In this document: in pieces, positions 26,443 through 35,702 of the stretch | How the letters are laid out: the number at the start of each line of letters is the position of its first letter | Position numbering within the stretch: the stretch's first letter is position 1 | NCBI GenBank assembly: GCA_963778675.1 | Contig: CAVZVI010000014.1 | Span: forward strand, 744,001-808,000 | Source: CAWCDJ01 sp963778675 | Lineage (GTDB): Bacteria; Acidobacteriota; Terriglobia; Bryobacterales; Bryobacteraceae | Length of the DNA stretch: 64,000 nucleotides | Direction: 5' to 3' | Notes under the pieces: generated by a model | What the model saw: the letters and a program-made list of their open reading frames with translations, nothing else | The model's database searches: none | What the model was told of the DNA's origin: nothing | Program-made: the position numbers and the translations under genes

Positions 26443-27834
26443 ATGAAAAACATCTCTTCGCGAACCGAGTTGAAGCGCGAGCTGGGTACGTGGGCGGCCG
26501 CTTCCATCGTGGTCGGCACGGTCATCGGCAGCGGCATCTTTCTGGTGCCGCAATCCATGGTGCAGCGGGTCGGCACGCCGCAGATGGTGTTCGTCATCTG
26601 GGTATTCGGCGGATTGCTCTCGCTCGCCGGCGCGCTGAGCTACGCCGAGCTGGCCGCGGCCATGCCGGAAGCGGGCGGAGAGTATGTGTACCTGCGTGAA
26701 GCCTACGGACCGATGTGGGGATTTCTCTACAGTTGGACGCAAATGTGGGTTGCAAAAAGCGGCTCTATTGCTACACTTGCGACCGGATTTTTTTATTATT
26801 TAACTAACTTTTTTCCTGGTTTGGATACTGTTTTCTACCGCATTCCCCTGCCGCTGGGGCCCCACGGAGGCCCGCTCGAGTTTCGCTACGGGCAGTTGCT
26901 CGCCATGGCCCTGATTCTGTCGCTGGCCTGGCTCAACTATTACGGCGTCAAGATCGGGGGTGAAGTCCAGGTCGCTGTGACGGTCTTGAAAGTTGCGCTA
27001 ATTACCTTTATTATCATCGCCGGACTGGGTTTCGGCACGTCTCACGGACTGAACACCGCGACTCCCGCGCCGCTCACCACGGCCGGCTTCTTCGCCGCCC
27101 TGGTGGCCGCCCTTTGGGCCTATGACGGGTGGAATAACGTGAGCATGGTGGCCTCGGAGGTCCGCGAACCCCAGCGCAACCTGCCCCGCGCGCTGATTTG
27201 GGGGACGATCTCGGTTATTGGAATTTATTTATTAGCAAATGGTGCATATTTCCACGTTCTTACGGCTGGAGAAGTGGCGGCGACCCCGCGCGTCGCCGCG
27301 GAAATGATGCGCCGTATCCTCGGTGGCGGCGGTGCCGGCGCCGTTTCGATTGCCGCCATGATCAGTATCTTTGCGGCATTGAACGGCTCGATCCTCTCCG
27401 GCTCGCGTGTGCCCTACGCGGCGGCGCGCGACGGCTACTTCTTCCGCGCCGTCGAACATGTACATCCTACGTATCGGACACCCTCCGTATCCATATTGGC
27501 TCTCAGTGCATGGGCCGCCCTTCTGGTACTCTCCGGGCGCTACGAACAACTGTTCACCTATGTCATATTCGCGAGCTGGATTCTGTACGGCATGACCACC
27601 GCGGCGGTGATTGTCCTGCGTCGCAAGCGGCCCGATATGCCGCGCCCCTATCGCACGATCGGATATCCCTGGGTGCCGGCCGCGTTCGTATTGGTCGCGT
27701 TTGTTTTAGTACTTTCGACATTAATTGACTCGCCGCGCGAATCGCTGATGGGTATTGCGCTGATTATCTTAGGTCTTCCGTTTTATTTTTATTGGAAATA
27801 TAAGCGGGCTCCGCATTCGGACGGGTCGTACTAG
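26443..27834 (+). CDS. APC-family amino acid permease
   Basis: 463 residues, twelve hydrophobic segments. The first helix has the broken-helix substrate motif VVGTVIGSGIFLVP, and LSYAELAAAMPEAGGEYVYL is typical of L-type/LAT-like bacterial permeases. It follows the SSS gene in the same operon. Parts of the gene (about 26755-26820 and 27210-27260) use strikingly AT-rich codons (TTA, ATT, TTT) against the high-GC background. Substrate unknown. Confidence 0.9.
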   Translation: MKNISSRTELKRELGTWAAASIVVGTVIGSGIFLVPQSMVQRVGTPQMVFVIWVFGGLLSLAGALSYAELAAAMPEAGGEYVYLREAYGPMWGFLYSWTQMWVAKSGSIATLATGFFYYLTNFFPGLDTVFYRIPLPLGPHGGPLEFRYGQLLAMALILSLAWLNYYGVKIGGEVQVAVTVLKVALITFIIIAGLGFGTSHGLNTATPAPLTTAGFFAALVAALWAYDGWNNVSMVASEVREPQRNLPRALIWGTISVIGIYLLANGAYFHVLTAGEVAATPRVAAEMMRRILGGGGAGAVSIAAMISIFAALNGSILSGSRVPYAAARDGYFFRAVEHVHPTYRTPSVSILALSAWAALLVLSGRYEQLFTYVIFASWILYGMTTAAVIVLRRKRPDMPRPYRTIGYPWVPAAFVLVAFVLVLSTLIDSPRESLMGIALIILGLPFYFYWKYKRAPHSDGSY

Positions 27835-28021
27835 TTCTCACGTTCCGTACTAAGGCGCGCAATTTGGGGGCTGCTATTTTTTTGTTTCTATTGAAATTCC
27901 CCGTGATTGGGGGGAAAATCAAGGTAGACACTGAAATCCTGAACGTGATTCCAGTGAGCGTTCGGCCGCATTCGCCCGCTAGCCGCAAAGCGGCGGGGGT
28001 CACGGCCGGGAGGGCAAGTCG

Positions 28022-28240
28022 ATGGACGTAAGTAAGATCCTTTTGGAACTGCGTGAAGAACGCCAGCAGATCGAAGAAGCGATTCTCAGCCTGGAGCGCC
28101 TTGCGAGGGGACGCGGACGCCGCCGTGGAAGACCACCCGCCTGGATGACGGAGGTAACCACGAAGCGCCGCGGTAGGCCCCCGGGAAGCAAGAATAAGGT
28201 GAACACTGCCGCCGCAGCCAAGGGCGCCGCCGTAGCATAA
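28022..28240 (+). CDS. small basic protein with AT-hook-like motifs
   Basis: 72 residues, ATG preceded by GGGAGGG. An N-terminal helix (DVSKILLELREERQQIEEAI) that may dimerise is followed by two AT-hook-like elements, RRRGRPPAW and KRRGRPPGSKNK, and an alanine-rich tail. AT-hooks bind the minor groove of AT-rich DNA, so a nucleoid-associated or regulatory role is likely in this high-GC genome. A textbook terminator follows it. Confidence 0.75.
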   Translation: MDVSKILLELREERQQIEEAILSLERLARGRGRRRGRPPAWMTEVTTKRRGRPPGSKNKVNTAAAAKGAAVA

Positions 28241-28263
28241 GAACCATCCGCCAGTGAAACAAA

Positions 28264-28294
28264 GGGCCGGAGATCAGACGCGGATCTCCGGCCC
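28264..28294. terminator. strong intrinsic terminator
   Basis: GGGCCGGAGATC (28264-28275), 7-base loop, GATCTCCGGCCC (28283-28294): a perfect 12-bp stem followed by TTCTTATTTT. It ends the AT-hook gene and, read from the other side, can also serve the convergent htrA-like gene. Confidence 0.9.
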
Positions 28295-28323
28295 TTCTTA
28301 TTTTCCCTGCGCGTTGCGGGCGA

Positions 28324-29468
<1,145 letters not shown>

Positions 29469-29472
<4 letters not shown>

Positions 29473-30074
29473 GATTCGATTCTCCGTAAGCTCTCGTAGA
29501 CGGCGTGGGTTTGCCGCAGCGTATCTTCTTTCTCTCCCGATGTATCTATGACGAAATCGGCGAATTTTCGTTTCTCAGACAGGGGCATTTGCCGGCTCAG
29601 CCGCGCCCGAACATCGGCCTCGGCGGCTCCCTCGCGCCGCATGGCGCGCTCCAGTTGCTGCTCCTCCCGGCAGGTGACCAGGATGATCCGGTCGAACCGC
29701 TTGTAGCTCCCCGTCTCGATCAAAATGGCGGCCTCCACCACGGCAATCCCGTTCGGCTCCCGCCGGGCCCAGTCGGCGATCAGTTCGTCCTCGCGACGCA
29801 ACACCGGGGGATGTACCAGGCTGTTGAGGCGATCGAGCCGCGCCGGGTTGCCGAATACCTGGGCGGCCAGTGCGCGCCGGTCGATCACGCCTCCCGGCCC
29901 CAGAATCCCCGTGCCGAATTCACGCACCACGTCATCATACGCCTCGCCCCCTACGGCGAGTACCCGGTGGCCCAACTCGTCGGCCTGAATCAGCAGGCAG
30001 CCGTAGCCGGCCAGCGCCTCCCCCACGAACGACTTTCCACAGGCGAGGCCACCCGTAAGCCCGACCTTCAACAT
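29469..30074 (-). CDS. coaE: dephospho-CoA kinase
   Basis: 201 residues from the ATG at 30074. The longer open frame adds about 108 residues of arginine/glycine-rich nonsense antisense-like sequence inside folD and is rejected. CoaE phosphorylates dephospho-CoA, the last step of CoA synthesis. The P-loop is GLTGGLACGKS (5-15), and IQADELGH and NSLVHPPV follow as expected. The ATG lies inside the end of folD (7-base overlap). Cytoplasmic. Confidence 0.93.
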
Positions 30075-31000
30075 GCGGCCGGCCGGCGTTCCGCCGAGGC
30101 CACCGTGTTGACCATCAACATCGCGATCGTCAACGGCCCCACGCCTCCCGGAACCGGCGTGTACGCGGACGCTTTCTCCGCCATGTCCAGCGGGTGGACG
30201 TCGCCCACCAGCACGCTGCCGCGTTTCTCGAACGCCGCCAGCTTTTCTTCCGAATTGCGGAAAATCCGCGCCACCTCTTCCCGTTTCTCCACGCGCGTCG
30301 TGCCGACGTCGATCACGGTCGCGCCCGGCCGTATGTACTCCGCGGTAATGGCCGCCGGCCGTCCCATGGCCGCGACCAGAATTTCGCCCTCGCGGCACAC
30401 CGCCGCAAGATCCGGCGTTTTCGAATGGCAGATGGTGACGGTGGCGTGCTCGTGCAGCAGCAGCATCGCTACCGGCTTGCCCACGATGTCGCTGCGCCCC
30501 ACCACCACCGCGCGTTTGCCGGCGATGGGAATACCGTACCGCTTCAGAATCTCGATGATGCCCGCGGGCGTGCAGGCGCGCGGCCCCGGCAGACCAGCGA
30601 CCAGTTTGCCGACATTCATCGGGTGGAATCCATCGACATCCTTATCCGGCGCGACCGCCAGCAGGATCCGTTTGGTATCCACCTGGGGCGGCAGCGGAAG
30701 CTGCACCAGGATTCCGTCGATCTCGCGCCGTGCATTCAGTTGCCCGACCAGCGCCAGCAGTTCTTCCGTTGAGACGGTCGCGGGCGGCGTGATCGATTCG
30801 GAGTAGATCCCCAGGTCGTGGCAGGCCCTGATCTTGTTGCGAACGTAGATTTCCGATGCCGGGTTGTTGCCCACCAGGACCACGGCCAGCCCGGGAGGCC
30901 GCCCTTTCGCGGCGAGCGCCGCTACGCGAGGCTTCAGTTCGCTCTTGATGTCGTCGCGGACACGATTGCCGTCGAGAATCAACGCCATTCTATTTTTCAT
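30068..31000 (-). CDS. folD: bifunctional methylenetetrahydrofolate dehydrogenase/cyclohydrolase FolD
   Basis: 310 residues, slightly longer than the usual ~285-300. It interconverts 5,10-methylene- and 10-formyl-tetrahydrofolate with NADP. Signatures: YVRNKIRAC (catalytic Lys), GILVQLPLP, DVDGFHP, VVGRSDIVGKPVAMLL (nucleotide site) and PVPGGVGPLTIAML. A second ATG four codons in (30988) could be the real start. First gene of the minus-strand operon with coaE and htrA. Confidence 0.95.
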   Translation of the reverse strand: MKNRMALILDGNRVRDDIKSELKPRVAALAAKGRPPGLAVVLVGNNPASEIYVRNKIRACHDLGIYSESITPPATVSTEELLALVGQLNARREIDGILVQLPLPPQVDTKRILLAVAPDKDVDGFHPMNVGKLVAGLPGPRACTPAGIIEILKRYGIPIAGKRAVVVGRSDIVGKPVAMLLLHEHATVTICHSKTPDLAAVCREGEILVAAMGRPAAITAEYIRPGATVIDVGTTRVEKREEVARIFRNSEEKLAAFEKRGSVLVGDVHPLDMAEKASAYTPVPGGVGPLTIAMLMVNTVASAERRPAAC

Positions 31001-31075
31001 GATAACGTGCGCGGATAGGCTGCTTCCCGGGGGCTGAGATTGATAGAATTGCCCACAATACGGAAAGGACCTCGG

Positions 31076-32257
31076 ATGCTTATTCGCCGGATCGCTGTCT
31101 TCTTTTCCGCTCTGGCCGGTTTATGTTCCGGAGCGTGCCTGCAGAGCAATCTCACCACGGGTACCCAATCGAGCGGTGCCGTCTACGTTCTTTATCAGCC
31201 GGAGGCCAGTTGCTGGAATGGTAACGTGGTCGTGTACGCCCACGGCTACGTTGCGCCGGGAAGCGGCCTTGCGGTGCCACCCGATCAGCTCACGATCGGC
31301 GGAATCTCGCTGCCGGCCGTTTTCAATCAACTCGGGTATGCGTTCGCGGCCTCGAGCTTCAGCAAGAACGGTCTGGCGATTGTGCAAGGCGTCAACGACA
31401 CCCGGGACCTGGTGCAGAATGTCATCAAACCCAAACTCGACCCGAAGCGGGTGTACCTGATCGGCGCATCCGAAGGAGGCCTGGTGACGACACTCTCGGC
31501 CGAACAGTTGCCGGATGTCTACAATTCCGCGGGCGCGGCCTGCGGCCCCATCGGCAGCTTTCAGGGACAGATCAACTACTTCGGCGATTTCCGCGTGATC
31601 TTCGATTATTTCTTTCCGGGCGTGATCCCCGGCAACGCGATCACCATTCCGGACGAAGTCGTGACCGACTGGGGTTCCGTCTACGTTCCGAAGATAACAG
31701 CGGCGCTGGCGGCCCACCCGCAGGCGACCGCGCAGCTCATCAATGTGACGAAAGCTTCGGTAACCAGCGACCCGGCGACCGTAGGGGAGACCGTCCTGGG
31801 CGTTCTCTGGTACAACGTGTTTGGCACAGCCGATGCTGTGGCCACGCTGGGGGGCCAGCCGTTCGACAACCACAACCGGATCTATTTCGGCTCATCGAAT
31901 GACTTTCGGCTGAACCTCAGGGTGGAGCGCTACACGGCGTCGCACACGGCGCTGGCGGCGGTCGCGGCCCATTACGAGACATCCGGCCGCTTACAGGTAC
32001 CGCTGGTGACTGTTCACACCACGGGGGACCCCATCATTCCCTACTGGCAGGAGACGCTCTATACGGCCAAGACATTGTTCACCGGCAACCTGTTTCAGCG
32101 AATCAACCTGCCGGTGTTCACATACGGGCATTGCGCGTTCAGCGCCGGCGACGTTCTGGGGGCCTTCGCCCTCATGGTATTGCGCGACAGCGGCCTGGAT
32201 TTGAATTCCCAGATTCAAAGCGTTCTGACGGGATCGAACCAGGCGGTTCCTTACTAG
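31076..32257 (+). CDS. secreted alpha/beta-hydrolase-like protein
   Basis: 393 residues from the ATG at 31076 (AAGGA upstream; the longer frame is not convincing). Signal peptide MLIRRIAVFFSALAGLCSG. The nucleophile elbow is GASEGG (Ser in GxSxG), with a candidate acid in TTGDPIIPYW and base in YGHCAF near the C-terminus, in the right order. NVVVYAHGYVAPG would supply the oxyanion HG. Probably an exported esterase or peptidase; substrate unknown. Its stop shares a palindromic CTAG with the convergent neighbour. Confidence 0.75.
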   Translation: MLIRRIAVFFSALAGLCSGACLQSNLTTGTQSSGAVYVLYQPEASCWNGNVVVYAHGYVAPGSGLAVPPDQLTIGGISLPAVFNQLGYAFAASSFSKNGLAIVQGVNDTRDLVQNVIKPKLDPKRVYLIGASEGGLVTTLSAEQLPDVYNSAGAACGPIGSFQGQINYFGDFRVIFDYFFPGVIPGNAITIPDEVVTDWGSVYVPKITAALAAHPQATAQLINVTKASVTSDPATVGETVLGVLWYNVFGTADAVATLGGQPFDNHNRIYFGSSNDFRLNLRVERYTASHTALAAVAAHYETSGRLQVPLVTVHTTGDPIIPYWQETLYTAKTLFTGNLFQRINLPVFTYGHCAFSAGDVLGAFALMVLRDSGLDLNSQIQSVLTGSNQAVPY

Positions 32258-32619
32258 CGCGATCGCGACCGGCGCCCCGCCCCGGCCGTCTCCGCAAGTC
32301 TCACCGAGCCCGGGCCCTGCCGCGAGACCTCGAGGGCCGGTTTCAAGGATTCCGCAACGGCCCTGGCGTCTTCCGCTTCGAGCAGCGCGTGCAGTTCGGT
32401 CGCGACCTCCAGGAACTTGCGATAGCGCGGCTCCCAGATCCGCAGAAAAGGCCTCGGATCGAGCCGCCCCTCCAGGGCGCCCCGCTGCGACAGGCGCTCC
32501 TCGAACGCCTGGCTCACCAGGTTTTTCTCGAGGCGTTCGCGGCACGCGTCTTTCAGAATGCCGGCGAGCCACAACAGTTCCTGACGATCGAGCCGGGAAA
32601 GCGGATTGTTCGCGGACAT
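32254..32619 (-). CDS. small helical hypothetical protein
   Basis: 121 residues, almost entirely predicted helix (LDRQELLWLAGILKDACRE, FLEVATELHALLEAEDARAV), with a basic Arg/Ser tail. No signal or membrane segment. It begins 16 bases after bshB1 and so is probably the last gene of the pfkB-rhomboid-grx-bshB1 operon. No family recognised. Confidence 0.6.
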   Translation of the reverse strand: MSANNPLSRLDRQELLWLAGILKDACRERLEKNLVSQAFEERLSQRGALEGRLDPRPFLRIWEPRYRKFLEVATELHALLEAEDARAVAESLKPALEVSRQGPGSVRLAETAGAGRRSRSR

Positions 32620-32635
32620 GGGAAATCCGAATATA

Positions 32636-33346
32636 TCAGATCGAACGCACCGGCATGGTCACGATGTCATCGATCCGGATCTGTTCCTTGATGACGAACG
32701 GCTCCCCGTATTTCACGCCGACCTGGTTGCCGTAGAAGCGCGCGATGGCCCCCAGCCGCTCGCGGATCTCGGCCTCGGTGGGGAACAGCGTGGCGCCCTC
32801 GCTCGCTTCGCCGTACTGCGAGGCGTAGCTCAGCAGCGCGTCCATGCGCCGCTCGAATTGCGCGCTGATATCCACGATGAACGACGGTTTGACGTCCGCA
32901 TAGAGGCTCGAATACAGGATCTTCGCCGGCCGGTGCGGCTCGCTATTCGGATCGAGCTTCCGCAGCCCCGCCAGGAAGCATGCCTCGTAGCCCATCTCTC
33001 CGCAGCGGTAATGATCCGGATGCCTCGCCTGCCAGTAGGGCAAAATCACCACCCGCGGCTGCAATTCGCGAATCTTCAGCGCCAGGGCCGTGCGCGCGGC
33101 CAGGGAGTTTTCGAGCCGCGCGTCCGGCAGCCGCAGGTTGCCTCGCCATACCAGCCGCATGTGCTTCGCCGCGGCCTCGGATTCCGCGATGCGCTCGTCG
33201 GGCGTGCCCCGCGTCCCCATATCTCCGGCAGTCAGGTCGAGCACCCCCGTGCGGTAACCCGCGTCCGCCATCCGGATCAGGGTGCCGCCGCAGGTCTGCT
33301 CCACGTCGTCCGGATGGGCGGCCACCGCCAGCACGTCGAGGCTCAC
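32636..33346 (-). CDS. bshB1: bacillithiol biosynthesis deacetylase BshB1
   Basis: 236 residues, PIG-L/LmbE deacetylase family. BshB1 removes the acetyl group from GlcNAc-malate in bacillithiol synthesis. The zinc motif is AHPDD (residues 10-14), with the second site ARHPDHYRCGE; DLTAGDMGTRGTPDER and PSFIVDISAQFERRMDAL match the BshB1 subgroup rather than general LmbE. The GTG start overlaps the glutaredoxin-like stop by 4 bases. bshA and bshC are not in the window. Confidence 0.88.
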   Translation of the reverse strand: MSLDVLAVAAHPDDVEQTCGGTLIRMADAGYRTGVLDLTAGDMGTRGTPDERIAESEAAAKHMRLVWRGNLRLPDARLENSLAARTALALKIRELQPRVVILPYWQARHPDHYRCGEMGYEACFLAGLRKLDPNSEPHRPAKILYSSLYADVKPSFIVDISAQFERRMDALLSYASQYGEASEGATLFPTEAEIRERLGAIARFYGNQVGVKYGEPFVIKEQIRIDDIVTMPVRSI

Positions 33347-33588
33347 GAGCGGGCCTCCAGACGCCGCAGAAATTCCTTCATCTCCACCCTGTATTTGAAC
33401 GCCTTCCGCGCGTTGATCGCGATCACGGGCACTTCCTCATTGTAGAGGCGGCGCAGCTCCGCGTCGGTGTCGATATCCACTTCCTCGTAATCGAAATCCG
33501 CGTGCCGCCGCGCCTCCATCAGGACATGCTTGGCGTCGTCGCACAGGCAGCAGCCCGCGCGGGTGTAGAGTGTCACTCGCGGCTTCAT
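33343..33588 (-). CDS. glutaredoxin-like protein (DUF836 type)
   Basis: 81 residues from the ATG at 33588; a longer frame upstream is only the rhomboid gene read out of phase. Thioredoxin fold with the redox motif CCLC (CxxC) in TRAGCCLCDDAKHVL, and the cis-proline segment EEVPVIAINA. It overlaps the rhomboid stop (TAATG) and the bshB1 start (GTGA), so all three are translationally coupled. Next to bshB1 it is a candidate bacillithiol-linked redox partner, which is inference. Confidence 0.85.
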   Translation of the reverse strand: MKPRVTLYTRAGCCLCDDAKHVLMEARRHADFDYEEVDIDTDAELRRLYNEEVPVIAINARKAFKYRVEMKEFLRRLEARS

Positions 33589-34256
33589 TACCAGTACGCG
33601 TCGTGCTGGCGCCAGTAGCGCTGCCGTGCGCCCATCAGGTAGATCAGCCCAATTCCGGCGATGAATCCCCCGACGTGCGCGAAAAAGGCGGTCCCGCCCT
33701 GTGTCGCCGAAGTCAGGCTGCCGTAGCCTCCAAACAACTGCAGCGCAAACCAGTAGATCAGCATCACCCAGGCCGGCAGGTCGAACGTAAAAATAAAGAG
33801 GAACCACGTGAGCATCACGACGCGCGAGCGCGGGAATTTCGCCAGGTACGCGCCCATCACTCCGGCGATCGCGCCGGAGGCACCTAGCATCGGAACCCGC
33901 GAGGTCGGGTCCATCAAGAGCTGTGCCACTCCGGCGGCAAGCCCGCACAGCAGGTAGAAGATCAGGTACTTCCAGTGCCCGAGAATATCCTCTACATTGT
34001 CTCCGAAGACCCACAGAAAGAGCATGTTCCCCAGCACGTGCATCCATCCGCCGTGCAGGAACATGGAGGTGATCAAATCGACCGGGTGAAAGTATGCGGG
34101 CCGCAGCGCGTAATGCGCGATGAAGACGTTCAGCGCGTAGGGATCCGCCATCTCCAGCCAGAATTCGTGCACGTAAACAACCAGGTTGATCACGATCAAC
34201 ACCACCGTGACCACCGGCTTCGAATAGCTCGGCTGTGTAACCTTAATGGGGATCAT
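33588..34256 (-). CDS. rhomboid-family intramembrane serine protease
   Basis: 222 residues, six or seven membrane segments. The catalytic dyad is Ser128 in LGASGAIAG and His194 in FFAHVGGFIAG; WMHVLGNMLFLWVFG (His73, Asn77) supplies the oxyanion region. It should cleave membrane-spanning substrates within the inner membrane. The ATG follows the PfkB stop directly (TAGATG). Confidence 0.92.
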   Translation of the reverse strand: MIPIKVTQPSYSKPVVTVVLIVINLVVYVHEFWLEMADPYALNVFIAHYALRPAYFHPVDLITSMFLHGGWMHVLGNMLFLWVFGDNVEDILGHWKYLIFYLLCGLAAGVAQLLMDPTSRVPMLGASGAIAGVMGAYLAKFPRSRVVMLTWFLFIFTFDLPAWVMLIYWFALQLFGGYGSLTSATQGGTAFFAHVGGFIAGIGLIYLMGARQRYWRQHDAYW

Positions 34257-35213
34257 CTATTTCTTTGCGGATGCCGCCCGTGCGGAGAATTCCGGGTGCG
34301 ACCTGCGCTCCGCCCGGGCCATGAGAGAGCGGATGTCGTCCAGGCCGCGAATGCCGCCGCGGGCTCCCAAGGCCGTGCAGTTCAGCGCCGCCATGGCGTT
34401 TGAAAAATCCAGAGCGTCGCCCATCGGCATTCCCTGCAAGACAGCATAGCAGAAGGCCCCGTGAAACACGTCTCCCGCGCCGGTGGTGTCCAGGCAGTTC
34501 ACCACGAAGGCCGGGGAGTAGTAATAGCGGCCCCCGGTGCGCGCCAGCGCCCCGTGCGCCCCCAGCGTCATCGCCGCTACCCGGATGCCGTACTCGTCCT
34601 GGATCGTCTCGAGCGCCAGGAACGGATCGTTCACGCCCGTCCAGGCAGTGGGGAATTCCGAGCTCGCCACCAGGTAGTCGATATTCGGCAGCACTGTGTC
34701 GAAGCCGTGATAGATCGTGTCCACGTCCACCGTCACCGGGATTCCGTGGGCCCGCGCCACCGCCGCTGCGTGCGCCACCGCCGCCGTATCGTGCCCGTCG
34801 ATGTGAAGGAGGCGCGCGCAGGTGATCTGCTCCGGCGCGATCTGCTCCGGGTCGATGCGCAGGCAGTCGTCGCGGCGCCACAGCACCGTACGCTCGCCGG
34901 TCGAGCGGTCAATAATGATGTACGCCGACTGGTTGGGACAGTTGCGCCGCTTCTGCACATGATCGAGGTTGATCCCCGTGCCGAGCAGGCTCTCCATCTG
35001 GACGCGGCCCCGCTCGTCATCGCCGACCGCGCCGATATACTTGGTGCGCAGTCCCAGCCGCGCGCAGGCCACCATGGCGCTGGCCACCTGCCCGCCCGGG
35101 CTGAGCATTTCATCCTGAAACGGCACTTTTCCCGCATAGGCCGGGAAGTGGGGCACGATCAACAGCGTGTCGGTGGCGTTCAGTCCCACGCCAACTACGT
35201 CGAATTCGGGCAT
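34257..35213 (-). CDS. PfkB-family carbohydrate kinase
   Basis: 318 residues, ribokinase-like. The C-terminal signature DTTGAGDVFHGAF contains the catalytic Asp and anion hole; the N-terminal family segment is SPGGQVASAMVACARLG. It phosphorylates a sugar or nucleoside with ATP; the substrate cannot be set from sequence. First gene of the five-gene minus-strand operon, and divergent from the blaI-like gene 105 bases away. Confidence 0.88.
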   Translation of the reverse strand: MPEFDVVGVGLNATDTLLIVPHFPAYAGKVPFQDEMLSPGGQVASAMVACARLGLRTKYIGAVGDDERGRVQMESLLGTGINLDHVQKRRNCPNQSAYIIIDRSTGERTVLWRRDDCLRIDPEQIAPEQITCARLLHIDGHDTAAVAHAAAVARAHGIPVTVDVDTIYHGFDTVLPNIDYLVASSEFPTAWTGVNDPFLALETIQDEYGIRVAAMTLGAHGALARTGGRYYYSPAFVVNCLDTTGAGDVFHGAFCYAVLQGMPMGDALDFSNAMAALNCTALGARGGIRGLDDIRSLMARAERRSHPEFSARAASAKK

Positions 35214-35251
35214 TCAAAAACATTGTAAGCGGGAGTCCTCCCAAAAAACCG

Positions 35252-35280
35252 TTGACAGCGAAATCAGTCGGTGCTAATTT
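35252..35280 (+). promoter_or_regulatory. sigma70-type promoter of the blaI-M56 operon
   Basis: TTGACA (35252-35257), a 17-base spacer and TAATTT (35275-35280). A start site would fall near 35287, about 30 bases before the GTG of the repressor gene. The -10 runs into the dyad operator. Confidence 0.7.
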
Positions 35281-35299
35281 TCTAGCATGATGCTAGAAA
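35279..35299. promoter_or_regulatory. BlaI/MecI-type dyad operator
   Basis: TTTCTAGCAT and ATGCTAGAAA form a perfect 10+10 bp inverted repeat around a single G (35289). It overlaps the end of the -10 and the expected start site, where a bound repressor dimer would block transcription. Autoregulation by the adjacent BlaI-like repressor is the natural reading. Confidence 0.75.
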
Positions 35300-35318
35300 T
35301 CCAGCATGGAGGCCGCCC

Positions 35319-35702
35319 GTGAGCGCCGTAGGGAAGCTCAGCCGCCGGGAGAGGCAGATCATGGACATCCTCTACCAGCGCGGCAAAGCCTCGGCTTCCG
35401 AGGTTCGCGAGGCCATGGAGGATGCTCCCGGCTACTCCGCCGTCCGCGCCATGCTGCGCGTGCTCGAAGAAAAGGGGCACGTGCGCCACCAGGCGGAAGG
35501 GCTGAAGTACGTCTACGTGCCGACGGTGGCACGCGATAAAGCCAAACGCTCGGCCGTCAAACATGTGCTGGATACGTTTTTCGCCGGCTCCCCGGAACAG
35601 ATCGTGGCGGCGTTGCTCGATGTTTCCGCCACGCGCCTGACGCGGGAAGAGTTGGACCGGATGTCGGACCTGATCGAAAAGGCCAGGAAAGAAGGTAAGT
35701 AG
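35319..35702 (+). CDS. BlaI/MecI/CopY-family transcriptional repressor
   Basis: 127 residues, GTG start with GGAGG 6 bases upstream. Winged-helix DNA-binding domain (LSRRERQIMDILYQRGKASA, VREAMEDAPGYSAVRAMLRVLEEKGHV) followed by a helical dimerisation region (FFAGSPEQIVAALLD). In this family repression is lifted when the partner M56 protease triggers cleavage of the repressor. The partner gene begins in the base after the stop codon. Confidence 0.93.
   Translation: MSAVGKLSRRERQIMDILYQRGKASASEVREAMEDAPGYSAVRAMLRVLEEKGHVRHQAEGLKYVYVPTVARDKAKRSAVKHVLDTFFAGSPEQIVAALLDVSATRLTREELDRMSDLIEKARKEGK

Noticed and set aside
33589..34047. N-terminal extension of the glutaredoxin-like gene as one long fusion protein
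   Set aside because: The extension is the rhomboid gene read in another frame; the real glutaredoxin ATG is at 33588.
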